NCBI RefSeq assembly: GCF_014643455.1
Contig: NZ_BMJM01000001.1
Span: 529,247-593,246 of the forward strand
Direction: 5' to 3'
DNA from: Sandarakinorhabdus glacialis
GTDB lineage: Bacteria > Pseudomonadota > Alphaproteobacteria > Sphingomonadales > Sphingomonadaceae
Length of the DNA stretch: 64,000 nucleotides
Shown: in pieces, positions 8,031 to 16,188 of the stretch
Position numbering within the stretch: position 1 is the stretch's first letter
Layout: every line of letters begins with the position of its first letter
Position numbers and translations under genes: made by a program
The notes under the pieces: generated by a model
Databases searched by the model: none
Told to the model about the DNA's origin: nothing
What the model saw: only the letters and a program-made list of their open reading frames with translations

Positions 8031-8684
8031 ATGAACGATTCATTGGATGCGGGACGCGCCGCGCGGCTGCGGCGGGTTGCCGGAATGATCGCGGCGATCG
8101 CCTGGTTCGCGGTAGCGGGCCAGTTCACGGTGAGCGCCGGCAGGGCGGCGGGACTGGGCGAGCCGTTGTGGACGGTGCCGGTCAATTTGCTGGGTTTCTT
8201 CACGATCTGGGCGAATATTCTCGTCGCACTGGTGACGATGTTCGCCCCATTCGGATGGGGCGGCTTGCTCGGGCGGCCCGCAGCGCGGCTTGCGGTGTTC
8301 GTCTATATCGTCGTCGTCGGGCTGATTTATAACATCTTGCTGGTTGGCCTGTATCCCCTCGCGGGATTCGGGCTGTTCGTCGATACGCTGCTGCACCGGG
8401 TCGTGCCGGTGCTTTATGCCTTGTGGTGGCTGGTGCTGGTGCCGCGCGGGTCGGTTGGCTGGGCAACGTTGTTGCCGGGGCTGGTGGTGCCGACGCTTTA
8501 TGCCTTTGTCGCGATGGGCAAGGGCGCGGCGACGGGGCGGTATCCATACCCGTTTCTCGATATCGGGGTGCACGGCATCGGCGGCGTGATGATCAATATT
8601 GGCGGGTTGGTGGCGTTGTTCGCGGGGCTTATGGCTGTGGCGATTGCCTGGGATCGCCGGGCAGCGCCGCGCGCTGCGGCTTAG
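8031..8684 (+). CDS. Pr6Pr/FAR-17a-like integral membrane protein
   Basis: The 217-residue protein starts MNDSLDAGRAARLRRVAGMIAAIAWF at ATG 8031, which follows a GGGGGAGGG ribosome site. Six hydrophobic segments are visible, with the pattern NLLGFFTIWANILVAL, VYIVVVGLIYNILLVGL, LLHRVVPVLYALWWLVL and YPYPFLDIGVHGIGGV. The buried His in LLHRVVP and the PYPFLD loop are features of the Pr6Pr membrane family. The function is unknown. It stands 44 bp upstream of an acyl-CoA ligase gene and may be cotranscribed with it. Confidence 0.78.
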   Translation: MNDSLDAGRAARLRRVAGMIAAIAWFAVAGQFTVSAGRAAGLGEPLWTVPVNLLGFFTIWANILVALVTMFAPFGWGGLLGRPAARLAVFVYIVVVGLIYNILLVGLYPLAGFGLFVDTLLHRVVPVLYALWWLVLVPRGSVGWATLLPGLVVPTLYAFVAMGKGAATGRYPYPFLDIGVHGIGGVMINIGGLVALFAGLMAVAIAWDRRAAPRAAA

Positions 8685-8728
8685 AGGTTCGGTGCCGCGC
8701 GCTGCGTCATAAAGTTTGGGGAGAGACA

Positions 8729-10243
8729 ATGCATCCGTTCGTCCACGCCGAAGCAACGCCCGACAGACTGGCGATCATCATGGCCGGCAGCGGGCAGGTG
8801 ATGACCTATGCCGAACTCGAGGCGCGGTCGAACCAGGTCGCGCAACTGCTGCGCAGTCATGGCCTGAAGCGCGGCGATACCGTGGCGATCATGATGAGCA
8901 ACGGCATCGATTATTTGCCGGTGTGCTGGGGCGCGCAGCGGGCGGGGCTGGTTTATGTCGCGATGTCGACCAAACTGACGGCCGACGAGGCGGGCTATAT
9001 CCTTTCGGATTCGGGCGCCAGGATCGTGTTTGCCAGCGCCGGATTGGCGGCGGTGGTGGCGGGGGGTGATGTGTTGGCGCGTTATGTCACCGGGGGTGCG
9101 GTGGCAGGCTTCGACGATCTCGATACGGCGCTGGCGGCGATGCCCGTGGAGCGGATCGCCGACGAGAGCGCCGGGCGCGATATGCTGTATTCAAGCGGCA
9201 CCACCGGCCGTCCCAAGGGCGTGCGCGGGCCGTTGCCCGAGGGTCCGCTCGATGCCGGTGACGGGATAAGCGGGCTGGTGTCGGTGCTGTATCAGTTCGG
9301 GCCGGACATGATCTACTTGTCGCCGGCGCCGCTCTATCATGCAGCGCCGCTGCGGTATTGCATGGCGGTGCAGCGCTTCGGCGGGACAGTGGTGGTCATG
9401 GAACGGTTCGACCCCGAGGCGTATCTGGCGCTGATCGAGAAATACCGGATCACCCATAGCCAGCTGGTGCCGACGATGTTCGTGCGGATGCTGAAACTGC
9501 CCGAAGCGGCGCGGATGGCGCATGACCTGTCGAGCTTCAAGGTGGCGATCCATGCGGCGGCACCGTGCCCGGTCGATGTCAAGCACGCCATGCTCGAATG
9601 GTGGGGGCCGGTGATCCATGAATATTATTCGGCGACCGAGGGCGCGGGGTTCACGACGATCAATTCGCAGGAGTGGCTGGCCAAGCCGGGCTCCGTCGGC
9701 AAGGCGATTTTGGGCGAAGTGCGCGTGCTGGGCGATGACGACAGCGTTTTGCCGGCGGGGCAGACGGGGCGAATCTATTTCGCCGGCGGGCCGGAGTTTG
9801 CCTATCACAACGACGCCGAGAAAACGGCGAGCGTGATGAGCGCGCACGGCGCGACGTTCGGGGATATTGGCCATGTCGATGCGGATGGTTATTTGTTCCT
9901 GACCGACCGGGCGGCGTTCATGATCATTTCGGGCGGGGTCAATGTCTATCCGCAGGAGGCGGAGAACGCGCTGACGCTGCATCCCGAAGTGGCGGACGTC
10001 GCGGTGTTCGGGGTGCCCGATGCCGAGATGGGCGAGGCGGTGAAGGCCGTGGTGCAGCCGCGCGACATGAGCCTGGCGGGGCCGGAGCTGGAGGCCGAGC
10101 TGATCGCGTTCGTGCGGGCGCGATTGAGCCATGTGAAATGCCCCAAGAGCATCGATTTCATGGCGGAGCTGCCGCGGCACGATACCGGCAAGCTGTACAA
10201 GCGGCTGCTCAAGGACAAATATTGGGCGGAGAGCGCCGCCTGA
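8729..10243 (+). CDS. AMP-dependent acyl-CoA synthetase/ligase
   Basis: This adenylate-forming ligase (504 residues) would activate a carboxylic acid with ATP and join it to CoA. It starts MHPFVHAEATPDRLAIIMAGSG at ATG 8729 after GGGGAGAGAC. The P-loop YSSGTTGRPKGV lies at about residues 154-165, the second adenylate motif is in YYSATEGAG, and the hinge/C-terminal domain has LTDRAAFMIISGGVNVYPQE and the catalytic-lysine region DTGKLYKR near the end. The domain order is complete. The acid substrate is unknown, and fatty or aromatic acids are both possible. The next gene starts inside its stop codon (TGATG). Confidence 0.9.
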   Translation: MHPFVHAEATPDRLAIIMAGSGQVMTYAELEARSNQVAQLLRSHGLKRGDTVAIMMSNGIDYLPVCWGAQRAGLVYVAMSTKLTADEAGYILSDSGARIVFASAGLAAVVAGGDVLARYVTGGAVAGFDDLDTALAAMPVERIADESAGRDMLYSSGTTGRPKGVRGPLPEGPLDAGDGISGLVSVLYQFGPDMIYLSPAPLYHAAPLRYCMAVQRFGGTVVVMERFDPEAYLALIEKYRITHSQLVPTMFVRMLKLPEAARMAHDLSSFKVAIHAAAPCPVDVKHAMLEWWGPVIHEYYSATEGAGFTTINSQEWLAKPGSVGKAILGEVRVLGDDDSVLPAGQTGRIYFAGGPEFAYHNDAEKTASVMSAHGATFGDIGHVDADGYLFLTDRAAFMIISGGVNVYPQEAENALTLHPEVADVAVFGVPDAEMGEAVKAVVQPRDMSLAGPELEAELIAFVRARLSHVKCPKSIDFMAELPRHDTGKLYKRLLKDKYWAESAA

Positions 10244-11136
10244 TGCGATTGTCGTTCTGGATTTTGGCGCTGCTGGTTGCGGCGCCGGCATTGCTGGTTT
10301 TGCCGGCTGCGCCGGCGGGTGCTGCGCCCGGTGTGTGGGTGGTACGCGACGCCGATACCGAAATCACGCTGTTCGGGACGATCCATGCGCTGCCGAAGGG
10401 CGAGAAGTGGCTGTCGCCGGGGCTGGCAGCACGGTTCGATGCGGCGGACACGCTGGTGCTCGAGGCGATCATTCCGGACGATGCGTATAGCCTGGCGCCG
10501 ATGGTGGCCGAGATTGGCATGGCGGCGCCCGGGGCACCGGCGCTGAAGCCGTTGGCGGCAAGGGTGACGCCGGCGGCGGCGTTGCTGATTCCGTCGGCGT
10601 CCCAGGCGGCGGGGGTGCCGGTGGCGGCGCTCGACAGGATGGAGACCTGGCTGGCGGCGATCACGCTGGGCGAGGCGACGCTGCGCGCGGCGGGGTTCGA
10701 TTCGGGCAATGGCGTGGAGCCGGCGCTGACGCTGCGCGCGAAGGCGGCGAAGAAGGCGATCGTGGCGCTGGAAACGCCGGAGCAGCAGCTGCGGTTTTTC
10801 GATGGGTTGCCCGAGGCCGACCAGGCGGCGATGCTCGAGGCGACGCTGACGGACTTGCGGATGGCGAAGGAGGATAGCGCCAGGTTGCTGGCGCTGTGGC
10901 GGGCGGGCGATGTGGGGGCGATCGAGCGGGATTTTGCGCGCGAGGTGCGCGCGTCGCCGCTGCTGGCGAAGGTGCTGCTGACCGATCGCAATAGGCGCTG
11001 GGCGGACTGGATCAGCGGCGTGATGCGGCGTCCGGGCAAGGTGTTCGTGGCGGTTGGGGCCGGGCATTTCGGTGGGACGGCGGGGCTGTTGGCGTTGCTG
11101 CAGGCGCGGGGGATGGTGGTGGAGAAGGTGCAGTGA
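10243..11136 (+). CDS. TraB/GumN family protein
   Basis: The 297-residue protein starts at ATG 10243, overlapping the acyl-CoA ligase stop by one base. It opens with a signal peptide (MRLSFWILALLVAAPALLVL, probable cleavage after PAGAA). The family hallmarks follow: VWVVRDADTEITLFGTIHALPKG with the GTIH motif, an early acidic LVLEAI, and the C-terminal KVFVAVGAGHFGG with its GxxH. TraB/GumN proteins are thought to be metal-dependent hydrolases or proteases of the periplasm, but the bacterial role is not settled. Its last 125 bp are antisense to the 3' end of the next gene. Confidence 0.88.
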   Translation: MRLSFWILALLVAAPALLVLPAAPAGAAPGVWVVRDADTEITLFGTIHALPKGEKWLSPGLAARFDAADTLVLEAIIPDDAYSLAPMVAEIGMAAPGAPALKPLAARVTPAAALLIPSASQAAGVPVAALDRMETWLAAITLGEATLRAAGFDSGNGVEPALTLRAKAAKKAIVALETPEQQLRFFDGLPEADQAAMLEATLTDLRMAKEDSARLLALWRAGDVGAIERDFAREVRASPLLAKVLLTDRNRRWADWISGVMRRPGKVFVAVGAGHFGGTAGLLALLQARGMVVEKVQ

Positions 11137-11743
11137 CGGCGTGCCGTAGGGCGGCGGCGCGTCGGTAGGGAGTACGATCGGCGGTGGCCGATGCGATGAG
11201 CGTGTCGAGCAGGACTTCGCCGAAGGGCCAGGCGCCGAGCTGCGACGCGGTGTTGATATGGCCGGGGGCGCCGGCATCGATGAAGGCGCTGCCCCATTCG
11301 TCGGCGAAGGTGCGGCTGCGGGGGACGACCGCGTAGGGGTCGGTGCTGCTGGCGACGAGGGTCGAGCGGAACGGCAGGGCGCAGCGGGAGAGTGGGGCGA
11401 AGCGGGCGATGTTGGCGGGGAGGCCGGCGCGCTCGGCGTCGCAGGGGGCGACGAGGAGCGCGCCGGCGACGCGGTGGGTGCTCGAGCCGGGACGGGCGGC
11501 CCAGGCGGCGATGGTGGCGCAGCCGAGGCTGTGGCCGACGAGGATGATGTTATCGGCGGGGAAAATCTGGCGCTCGAGGCCGTCGATCCAGTCGGCGGGG
11601 TCGGGGTCGTGCCAATTGGCTTGCTCGACGCGGTGGCAGTCGGGGCGGGATTGCAGCCAGAGCGATCGCCAATGGCCGGGGCCGGAGCCGTTGATGCCGG
11701 GAACGATGAGAATTGTCGGGCCGGGAACGGATGCGGAATTCAT
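11012..11743 (-). CDS. RBBP9/YdeN-type alpha/beta hydrolase with antisense-encoded tail
   Basis: The 243-residue protein starts MNSASVPGPTILIVPGINGSGPGHW, with the PG.NG....HW pattern typical of the RBBP9/YdeN serine hydrolases. The nucleophile elbow is ILVGHSLGCATIAAW at about residues 65-79. The acid and His positions fit STDPYA and GHINTASQLGAWPFGE. The core seems to end near residue 200. The last 41 residues are Pro/Ala/Arg-rich, and their DNA overlaps the end of the convergent TraB-like gene, so they look like read-through after loss of the original stop. The substrate is unknown. Confidence 0.82.
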   Translation of the reverse strand: MNSASVPGPTILIVPGINGSGPGHWRSLWLQSRPDCHRVEQANWHDPDPADWIDGLERQIFPADNIILVGHSLGCATIAAWAARPGSSTHRVAGALLVAPCDAERAGLPANIARFAPLSRCALPFRSTLVASSTDPYAVVPRSRTFADEWGSAFIDAGAPGHINTASQLGAWPFGEVLLDTLIASATADRTPYRRAAALRHAVTAPSPPPSPAPAATPTAPPSHRNARPQPPRTPCPDAASRR

Positions 11744-11774
11744 GCGCGGCTCCTTTGGATCGCTGGGCAGAACC

Positions 11775-11813
11775 GGCGGAGGCGCCGGACGGGTCCGGTC
11801 CGGTGCCTCCGCC
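11775..11813. repeat. 16-bp inverted repeat in the rplY upstream region
   Basis: Arms GGCGGAGGCGCCGGAC and GTCCGGTGCCTCCGCC match at 15 of 16 positions (the odd one is a G-T pair) around a 7-base loop. No T-run follows, so it is not a standard terminator. It lies in the 344-bp gap (11744-12087) between the divergent hydrolase and rplY. The rest of that gap holds no gene that I can support and should contain the rplY promoter. Confidence 0.7.
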
Positions 11814-12087
11814 GCAGGACTGGCGGCGTCTGGGGAAACGCTCCGCCAAGATCGTCACCGGACTGACTCGGTGGCGATGGCGGCAGCATATCCCATTGCC
11901 TTGGTAGGCTATCGGTGGTTTTGCTTTGTGGTGGGCAAGGCGAACTTGGCATCGGGCGTTACCGAAATCGTACCGACCTTGCTTTTGGGCAGTTGCTGGC
12001 TTATGCGCCACCGCTTCGCGTCTTCCCGATTCTGCATCCCTGGAGGCCTGGGGCGGCGCGATATGTGAACAATTGGAGAAGCGAGCA

Positions 12088-12711
12088 ATGAGCGAAAATC
12101 TAAAGCTCGCGGCCGAAACGCGTGACCGGGCAGGCAAGGGAGCCTCTCGGGCAGTGCGTCGTACGGGCCGCGTACCGGCAGTGATCTATGGCAATGGCGA
12201 AACCGCCGTGACCATTCACGTCGAAGAGAAGCTGCTGGTCCGCCAGCTGTCGACCGGGCATTTCATGAATTCCGTGGTCGAAATCGCCGTCGATGGCGGT
12301 GCGCCGGTGCGTACCCTGCCGCGCGACGTGCAGTTCCACCCGGTTTCGGATCGCCCGATCCATGTCGATTTCCTGCGGCTGGCCGGCAACGCCGTCATCA
12401 CCGTCGAAGTGCCCGTGCACTTCATCGATGAAGACAAGTCGCCCGGCATGAAGCGCGGCGCGGTGCTCAACATCGTTCGCCACGAACTGCAGCTCGATTG
12501 CCCTTCGGATGCGATTCCCGACCAGATCGAGATCAGCCTCGATGGCACCGATGTCGGCGATTCGATCCACATCAGCGCCGTCAAGCTGCCGGAAGGCGTC
12601 AAGTCGCACATCACCGATCGCGATTTCACCATCGCCACGCTGGTTGCGCCTTCGGCTCTGAAGAGCGAAACCGACGCAGCCGAAACCGCAGCTGAAGAAG
12701 CCGCGGCCTGA
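12088..12711 (+). CDS. rplY: 50S ribosomal protein L25/general stress protein Ctc
   Basis: L25 binds 5S rRNA in the large subunit. The 207-residue protein is the long Ctc form: an N-terminal L25 domain ([25 protein letters not shown], then [12 protein letters not shown]) followed by the beta-rich C-terminal TL5 domain with HVDFLR and [22 protein letters not shown] short acidic, Ala-rich tail closes it. The start at ATG 12088 is preceded by a GGAGAAGCGAGCA stretch. Codon use is C-rich at third positions, unlike the G-rich neighbours, as expected for a highly expressed ribosomal gene. pth follows after 19 bp, the usual rplY-pth pairing. Confidence 0.97.
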   Translation: MSENLKLAAETRDRAGKGASRAVRRTGRVPAVIYGNGETAVTIHVEEKLLVRQLSTGHFMNSVVEIAVDGGAPVRTLPRDVQFHPVSDRPIHVDFLRLAGNAVITVEVPVHFIDEDKSPGMKRGAVLNIVRHELQLDCPSDAIPDQIEISLDGTDVGDSIHISAVKLPEGVKSHITDRDFTIATLVAPSALKSETDAAETAAEEAAA

Positions 12712-12720
12712 GATTGATTG

Positions 12721-12754
12721 ACCGAGACCGGTGAAGCTTTTTGCCGGTCTCGGT
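12721..12754 (+). promoter_or_regulatory. perfect 11-bp inverted repeat enclosing the pth start codon
   Basis: ACCGAGACCGG (12721-12731) pairs exactly with CCGGTCTCGGT (12744-12754) across a 12-base loop. The GTG start of pth sits at 12731-12733, at the top of the stem, and the only Shine-Dalgarno-like bases (GAGA) are inside the 5' arm. In the mRNA this hairpin would hide the pth initiation region. The right arm encodes the conserved AGLG of Pth; the left arm is non-coding, so the complementarity is not forced by the protein. Confidence 0.6.
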
Positions 12755-13303
12755 AATCCGGGCGCTGCCTATGCGCTCAATCGGCACAATATCGGGTTCA
12801 TGGCGGTCGACGCCATCGCCGCGCTCCATGGTTTCGGACCGTGGAAAACCCGATTTCAGGGATTGACCAGCGAAGGCCGTATCGGGCCGCACCGCGTCAC
12901 CCTGCTCAAGCCTGCGACATTCATGAACGAGAGCGGACGCTCCGTTGGCGAGGCTGTGCGGTTTTTCAAGGTCGAGCCGACGGATGCGTTGACGGTGTTT
13001 TATGATGAGCTGGATCTGGAGCCGTTTCGGGTGAAGGTGAAGCATGGCGGCGGGGCGGCGGGGCATAATGGGATTCGGTCGCTGGATGCGCATCTGGGGC
13101 CGGAATTTCGGCGGGTGCGGATGGGGATCGGGCATCCGGGGCACAAGGACCGGGTCTCGCCGTATGTGCTGGGGAATTTTGCCAAGATCGAGATGGATCC
13201 GCTGGCGGATGTGCTGGGGGCGGTGGCGGCCGAGGTGTTGTGGTTGCTCGATGGCAATGATGCGCGGTTCATGAGCGAGGTTGCTCGGCGGGTGCAGGGA
13301 TAG
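12731..13303 (+). CDS. pth: peptidyl-tRNA hydrolase
   Basis: Pth cuts the ester bond of peptidyl-tRNAs that drop off ribosomes, so the tRNAs can be reused. The 190-residue protein starts with GTG 12731 and reads MKLFAGLGNPGAAYALNRHNIGF: Asn9 and the catalytic His19 are in their standard places, followed by KPATFMNESGRSV and the catalytic Asp in YDELDLE, then KHGGGAAGHNGIRS. The length is normal. It lies 19 bp after rplY, and its start region is locked in an 11-bp inverted repeat (see the regulatory entry), which hints at translational control. Confidence 0.97.
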   Translation: MKLFAGLGNPGAAYALNRHNIGFMAVDAIAALHGFGPWKTRFQGLTSEGRIGPHRVTLLKPATFMNESGRSVGEAVRFFKVEPTDALTVFYDELDLEPFRVKVKHGGGAAGHNGIRSLDAHLGPEFRRVRMGIGHPGHKDRVSPYVLGNFAKIEMDPLADVLGAVAAEVLWLLDGNDARFMSEVARRVQG

Positions 13304-13402
13304 GGCTCGTCATAGCTTTCCAATTCGGTGTCCAGCGGCTAGAGCGCGGCCACGTCTGACCCTGCCCGTATGTGCGCGGGAAGCAAGAACCAAGGATCGA
13401 TA

Positions 13403-14503
13403 ATGGCTATTCGTTGCGGGATTGTCGGGCTGCCCAATGTCGGCAAGTCGACGTTGTTCAATGCGCTGACCGAGACGGCCAGCGCGGCGGCGGCCAATTA
13501 TCCGTTTTGCACGATCGAGCCGAATGTCGGCAATGTGCCGGTGCCGGATACGCGGCTTGATGACCTGGCGCGGATTGGCGGGTCGGCGAAGATTATCGAG
13601 ACGCAACTGGGGTTTACCGACATTGCCGGGTTGGTGCGCGGCGCGTCGAAGGGCGAGGGGCTGGGCAACCAGTTCCTGGCGAATATCCGCGAGACCGATG
13701 CGATCGTGCATGTGCTGCGGTGTTTCGAGGATGACGACGTTACGCATGTCGAGGGCCGGGTCGACCCGGTTTCCGACGCCGAGACGGTCGAGACCGAACT
13801 GATGTTGTCGGACCTGGAGTCGCTCGAGAAGCGGGTGCCGTCGCTGGTGAAGAAGGCCGCGCAGGGGGACAAGGAAGCCAAGTTGCAGGCGGTGGTGCTG
13901 GGCCAGGCGCTGGAATTGCTGCGCGAGGGCAAGCCGGCGCGGCTGGTGGTGGCCAAGGACGAGGAGGAGCAGCGGGTGCTCGACCAGGCGCAGCTGCTGA
14001 CGTCGAAGCCGGTGCTGTATGTCTGCAATGTCGAGGAGGCTTCGGCGGCGGCGGGGAACGCGTTCAGTGCGGCAGTGCTCGCGATGGCGGCGAAGGTCGG
14101 GGCGGGGGCGGTGATCGTTTCCGCGGCGATCGAGGCCGAGGTGGCTTTGATGGATGCGGGCGATCGGCCGGAGTATCTGGAAGCGCTGGGGCTGACCGAG
14201 ACGGGTTTGGCGCGGGTTGTGCGGGCGGCTTATGAGCTGTTGGGGCTGATTACGTTCTTTACGGTGGGGCCCAAGGAGGCGCGGGCCTGGACGGTTACTG
14301 TGGGGTCGAAGGCTCCGCAAGCGGCTGGGGCGATCCATGGGGATTTCGAGAAGGGCTTTATCCGGGCGGAGACGATGGCGTTTTCGGACTATGTGAAGTT
14401 CGGGGGCGAGGCAGGGACGAAGGAGGCTGGGAAGTACCGGTCTGAGGGGAAGGAATATGTGGTGCAGGATGGGGATGTGATGCTGTTTCGATTCAACGTC
14501 TGA
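13403..14503 (+). CDS. ychF: redox-regulated ATPase/GTPase YchF (OLA1 family)
   Basis: YchF is a universally conserved P-loop NTPase associated with ribosomes that prefers ATP over GTP. The 366-residue protein has the P-loop GLPNVGKS at about residues 8-15, the NYPFCTIEPN switch region, GLVRGASKGEGLGNQFL, an NVEE motif in place of the classical NKxD (the reason for ATP preference in this family), and a C-terminal TGS domain with FFTVGPKEARAWTV and IHGDFEKGFIRAE. I chose the start MAIRCGIVGLP at ATG 13403; an upstream TTG or GTG would add an unrelated N-terminus. The gene is monocistronic, with two family A repeats downstream. Confidence 0.97.
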   Translation: MAIRCGIVGLPNVGKSTLFNALTETASAAAANYPFCTIEPNVGNVPVPDTRLDDLARIGGSAKIIETQLGFTDIAGLVRGASKGEGLGNQFLANIRETDAIVHVLRCFEDDDVTHVEGRVDPVSDAETVETELMLSDLESLEKRVPSLVKKAAQGDKEAKLQAVVLGQALELLREGKPARLVVAKDEEEQRVLDQAQLLTSKPVLYVCNVEEASAAAGNAFSAAVLAMAAKVGAGAVIVSAAIEAEVALMDAGDRPEYLEALGLTETGLARVVRAAYELLGLITFFTVGPKEARAWTVTVGSKAPQAAGAIHGDFEKGFIRAETMAFSDYVKFGGEAGTKEAGKYRSEGKEYVVQDGDVMLFRFNV

Positions 14504-14573
14504 GGGGTGGGTTGGCGGCGGGTTCGCCGGGACGGTTTTGCTTCTGCTGGGCGGGGGGTGCTTGGGGCGACCG

Positions 14574-14602
14574 CTGGATGCCAGCCTTCGCTGGCATGAC
14601 AG
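14574..14602. repeat. short palindromic intergenic repeat, family A (GCCAGC type)
   Basis: This is a copy of the CTGGATGCCAGC / GCTGGCATGACAG hairpin between ychF and the sulfite dehydrogenase gene. Confidence 0.85.
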
Positions 14603-14640
14603 CGGGGGAGTGGGGGCTTTTTTTGATGGTGCGGGAGTAG

Positions 14641-14674
14641 GTAGCTGGGTCCCGGGTCAAGCCCGGGATGACAG
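14641..14674. repeat. short palindromic intergenic repeat, family A (CCCGGG type)
   Basis: GTAGCTGGGTCCCGGG-TCAAG-CCCGGGATGACAG hairpin, a near copy of the unit at 4891. It ends 28 bp before the start codon of the next gene. Confidence 0.85.
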
Positions 14675-14702
14675 TTGGAGAGGGCGGCGCTAGGGTTTGT
14701 GC

Positions 14703-15893
14703 ATGATTGCACGCCGACATTTGCTTGCTGTTGCCGCTGCGGGGGTTGCTGTGCCGGCCTTCGCGCAGAAGATGGTTGACCTGGGCTTTCCGGGTGGGCC
14801 GAGCGCTCGGCCCTTGGTGACGGATTATCCGGGCAAGGGGGCGATGGTCCTGCAGCGGACGACGCCGCCGTTGCTCGAGACTCCGATGCGGGTTTTCGAT
14901 GGCGATGTGCTGACGCCGAATACGTCGCATTATGTGCGTTGGCACTGGGGGTTTCCGGTCGAGGTCGATGCGGCTGCTTTTCGGTTGAAGGTTGGTGGGC
15001 ATGTGGGGAAGCCGCTGTCGCTGTCTTTGGCAGAGTTGAAGAAGTTGCCGCGGTTCGAGATTGTTGCGGTGAACCAGTGTTCAGGGAATTCGCGGGGGTT
15101 TTTCGAGCCGCGGGTGGCGGGGGCGCAATGGGGCAATGGCGCGATGAGCAATGCGCGCTGGACGGGGGTGCGGCTGCGCGATGTGCTCAAGGCTGCCGGG
15201 GTGAAACCGGGGGCGGTGCAGGTGCGGTTTTCTGGGCTCGATGCGCCGGCGGTCGAGGCGGCGCCGGACTTTGCCAAGTCGCTGGCGGTCGATCATGCGC
15301 TGGACGGCGAGGTGATGATCGCCTGGGCGATGAATGGTGAGGATCTGCCGATCCTGAACGGGTTTCCGCTGCGGCTGGTCGTGCCGGGTTGGTTTTCGAC
15401 GTATTGGGTGAAGATGCTTGATAGCATCGAGGTGCTGAGCGCCCCGGATACGGGGTACTGGATGGCGAAGGCGTATCTGGTGCCAACGGCGCCGGGCGCG
15501 AACGTGGCGCCGGGGACGAGGGAGTTTGCGCGTGAGCCGATCAATCGTATGCCGCCGCGGTCGTTCGTGACGAGTGTCGCGGATAAGGCTGTGGTCGGCT
15601 GGACGCCGGAGATGAAGGTCGGCGGGATTGCGTTCGGCGGGGATTGCGGAGTGCAGCGGGTCGAGGTTTCGGGGGATGGCGGGGCAAGTTGGCGCGATGC
15701 TCGGCTGGGGACTGACTTGGGAAAATATGGCTTTCGGCGGTTCGATGGGGTTGTGCCGGTGGCGCGTGCGGGGGCGGTGTTGATGGCGCGGTGCACGAAT
15801 GCCAACGGATTGGCGCAGGGGATGGTGCCGAACTGGAATCCCGGCGGTTATGCGCGGAATGTCGTCGAGCCGGTTCGGGTGCGGTTCTCGTGA
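14703..15893 (+). CDS. sorA: molybdopterin-dependent sulfite dehydrogenase catalytic subunit (SorA-like)
   Basis: SorA-type enzymes oxidise sulfite to sulfate in the periplasm and pass electrons to a c-type cytochrome. The 396-residue protein begins with a twin-arginine signal (MIARRHLLAVAAAGVAVPAFA), as expected for a Mo-cofactor enzyme exported folded. The cofactor-binding Cys is Cys126 in AVNQCSGNSRGFF. The Mo-binding domain (to about 270, with NGFPLRLVVPGWFSTYWVKML) is followed by the C-terminal dimerisation domain with VSGDGGASWRDA and ending in WNPGGYARNVV. The next gene, a small c-type cytochrome, starts inside its stop codon, which supports the SorAB pairing. The exact substrate is inferred from the family. 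Confidence 0.88.
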   Translation: MIARRHLLAVAAAGVAVPAFAQKMVDLGFPGGPSARPLVTDYPGKGAMVLQRTTPPLLETPMRVFDGDVLTPNTSHYVRWHWGFPVEVDAAAFRLKVGGHVGKPLSLSLAELKKLPRFEIVAVNQCSGNSRGFFEPRVAGAQWGNGAMSNARWTGVRLRDVLKAAGVKPGAVQVRFSGLDAPAVEAAPDFAKSLAVDHALDGEVMIAWAMNGEDLPILNGFPLRLVVPGWFSTYWVKMLDSIEVLSAPDTGYWMAKAYLVPTAPGANVAPGTREFAREPINRMPPRSFVTSVADKAVVGWTPEMKVGGIAFGGDCGVQRVEVSGDGGASWRDARLGTDLGKYGFRRFDGVVPVARAGAVLMARCTNANGLAQGMVPNWNPGGYARNVVEPVRVRFS

Positions 15894-16183
15894 TCCGGAT
15901 GGCTGTGGTCACGGCGCTGGTGAGCATCGTCTTGCCGGGTGAGTTCGTGGCTTTTCCGGACATCAAGGGCGGGCCATCGGCGGAGGTGGTCAATTCGAAT
16001 TGCCTGGCGTGTCATTCGGGCGAGATGGTGACGAACCAGCCGCGGTTGAGCGAGGCGGAGTGGCGCGCGGTCGTCGGCAAGATGCGCGCGACATACAAGG
16101 CGCCGATCGCGGAAAGCGACGATGCGGCGATCGTGGCATGGTTGACGGCGATGCAGCAGCAGCGGGCGTCTTCCGGCGGTTGA
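15890..16183 (+). CDS. sorB: small c-type cytochrome, sulfite dehydrogenase partner (SorB-like)
   Basis: This 97-residue protein would accept electrons from the SorA-like subunit. It starts with GTG 15890, overlapping the sorA stop as GTGA (an ATG is available at 15899). A signal peptide ([19 protein letters not shown], from the ATG) targets it to the periplasm. It carries one haem motif, CLACH, at residues 38-42, and a Met in KMRATYK could serve as axial ligand. The size and the tandem arrangement with sorA match known sulfite dehydrogenase operons. The glyQ start follows 5 bp later, so the two operons abut. Confidence 0.85.
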   Translation: MIRMAVVTALVSIVLPGEFVAFPDIKGGPSAEVVNSNCLACHSGEMVTNQPRLSEAEWRAVVGKMRATYKAPIAESDDAAIVAWLTAMQQQRASSGG

Positions 16184-16188
16184 CCCCA

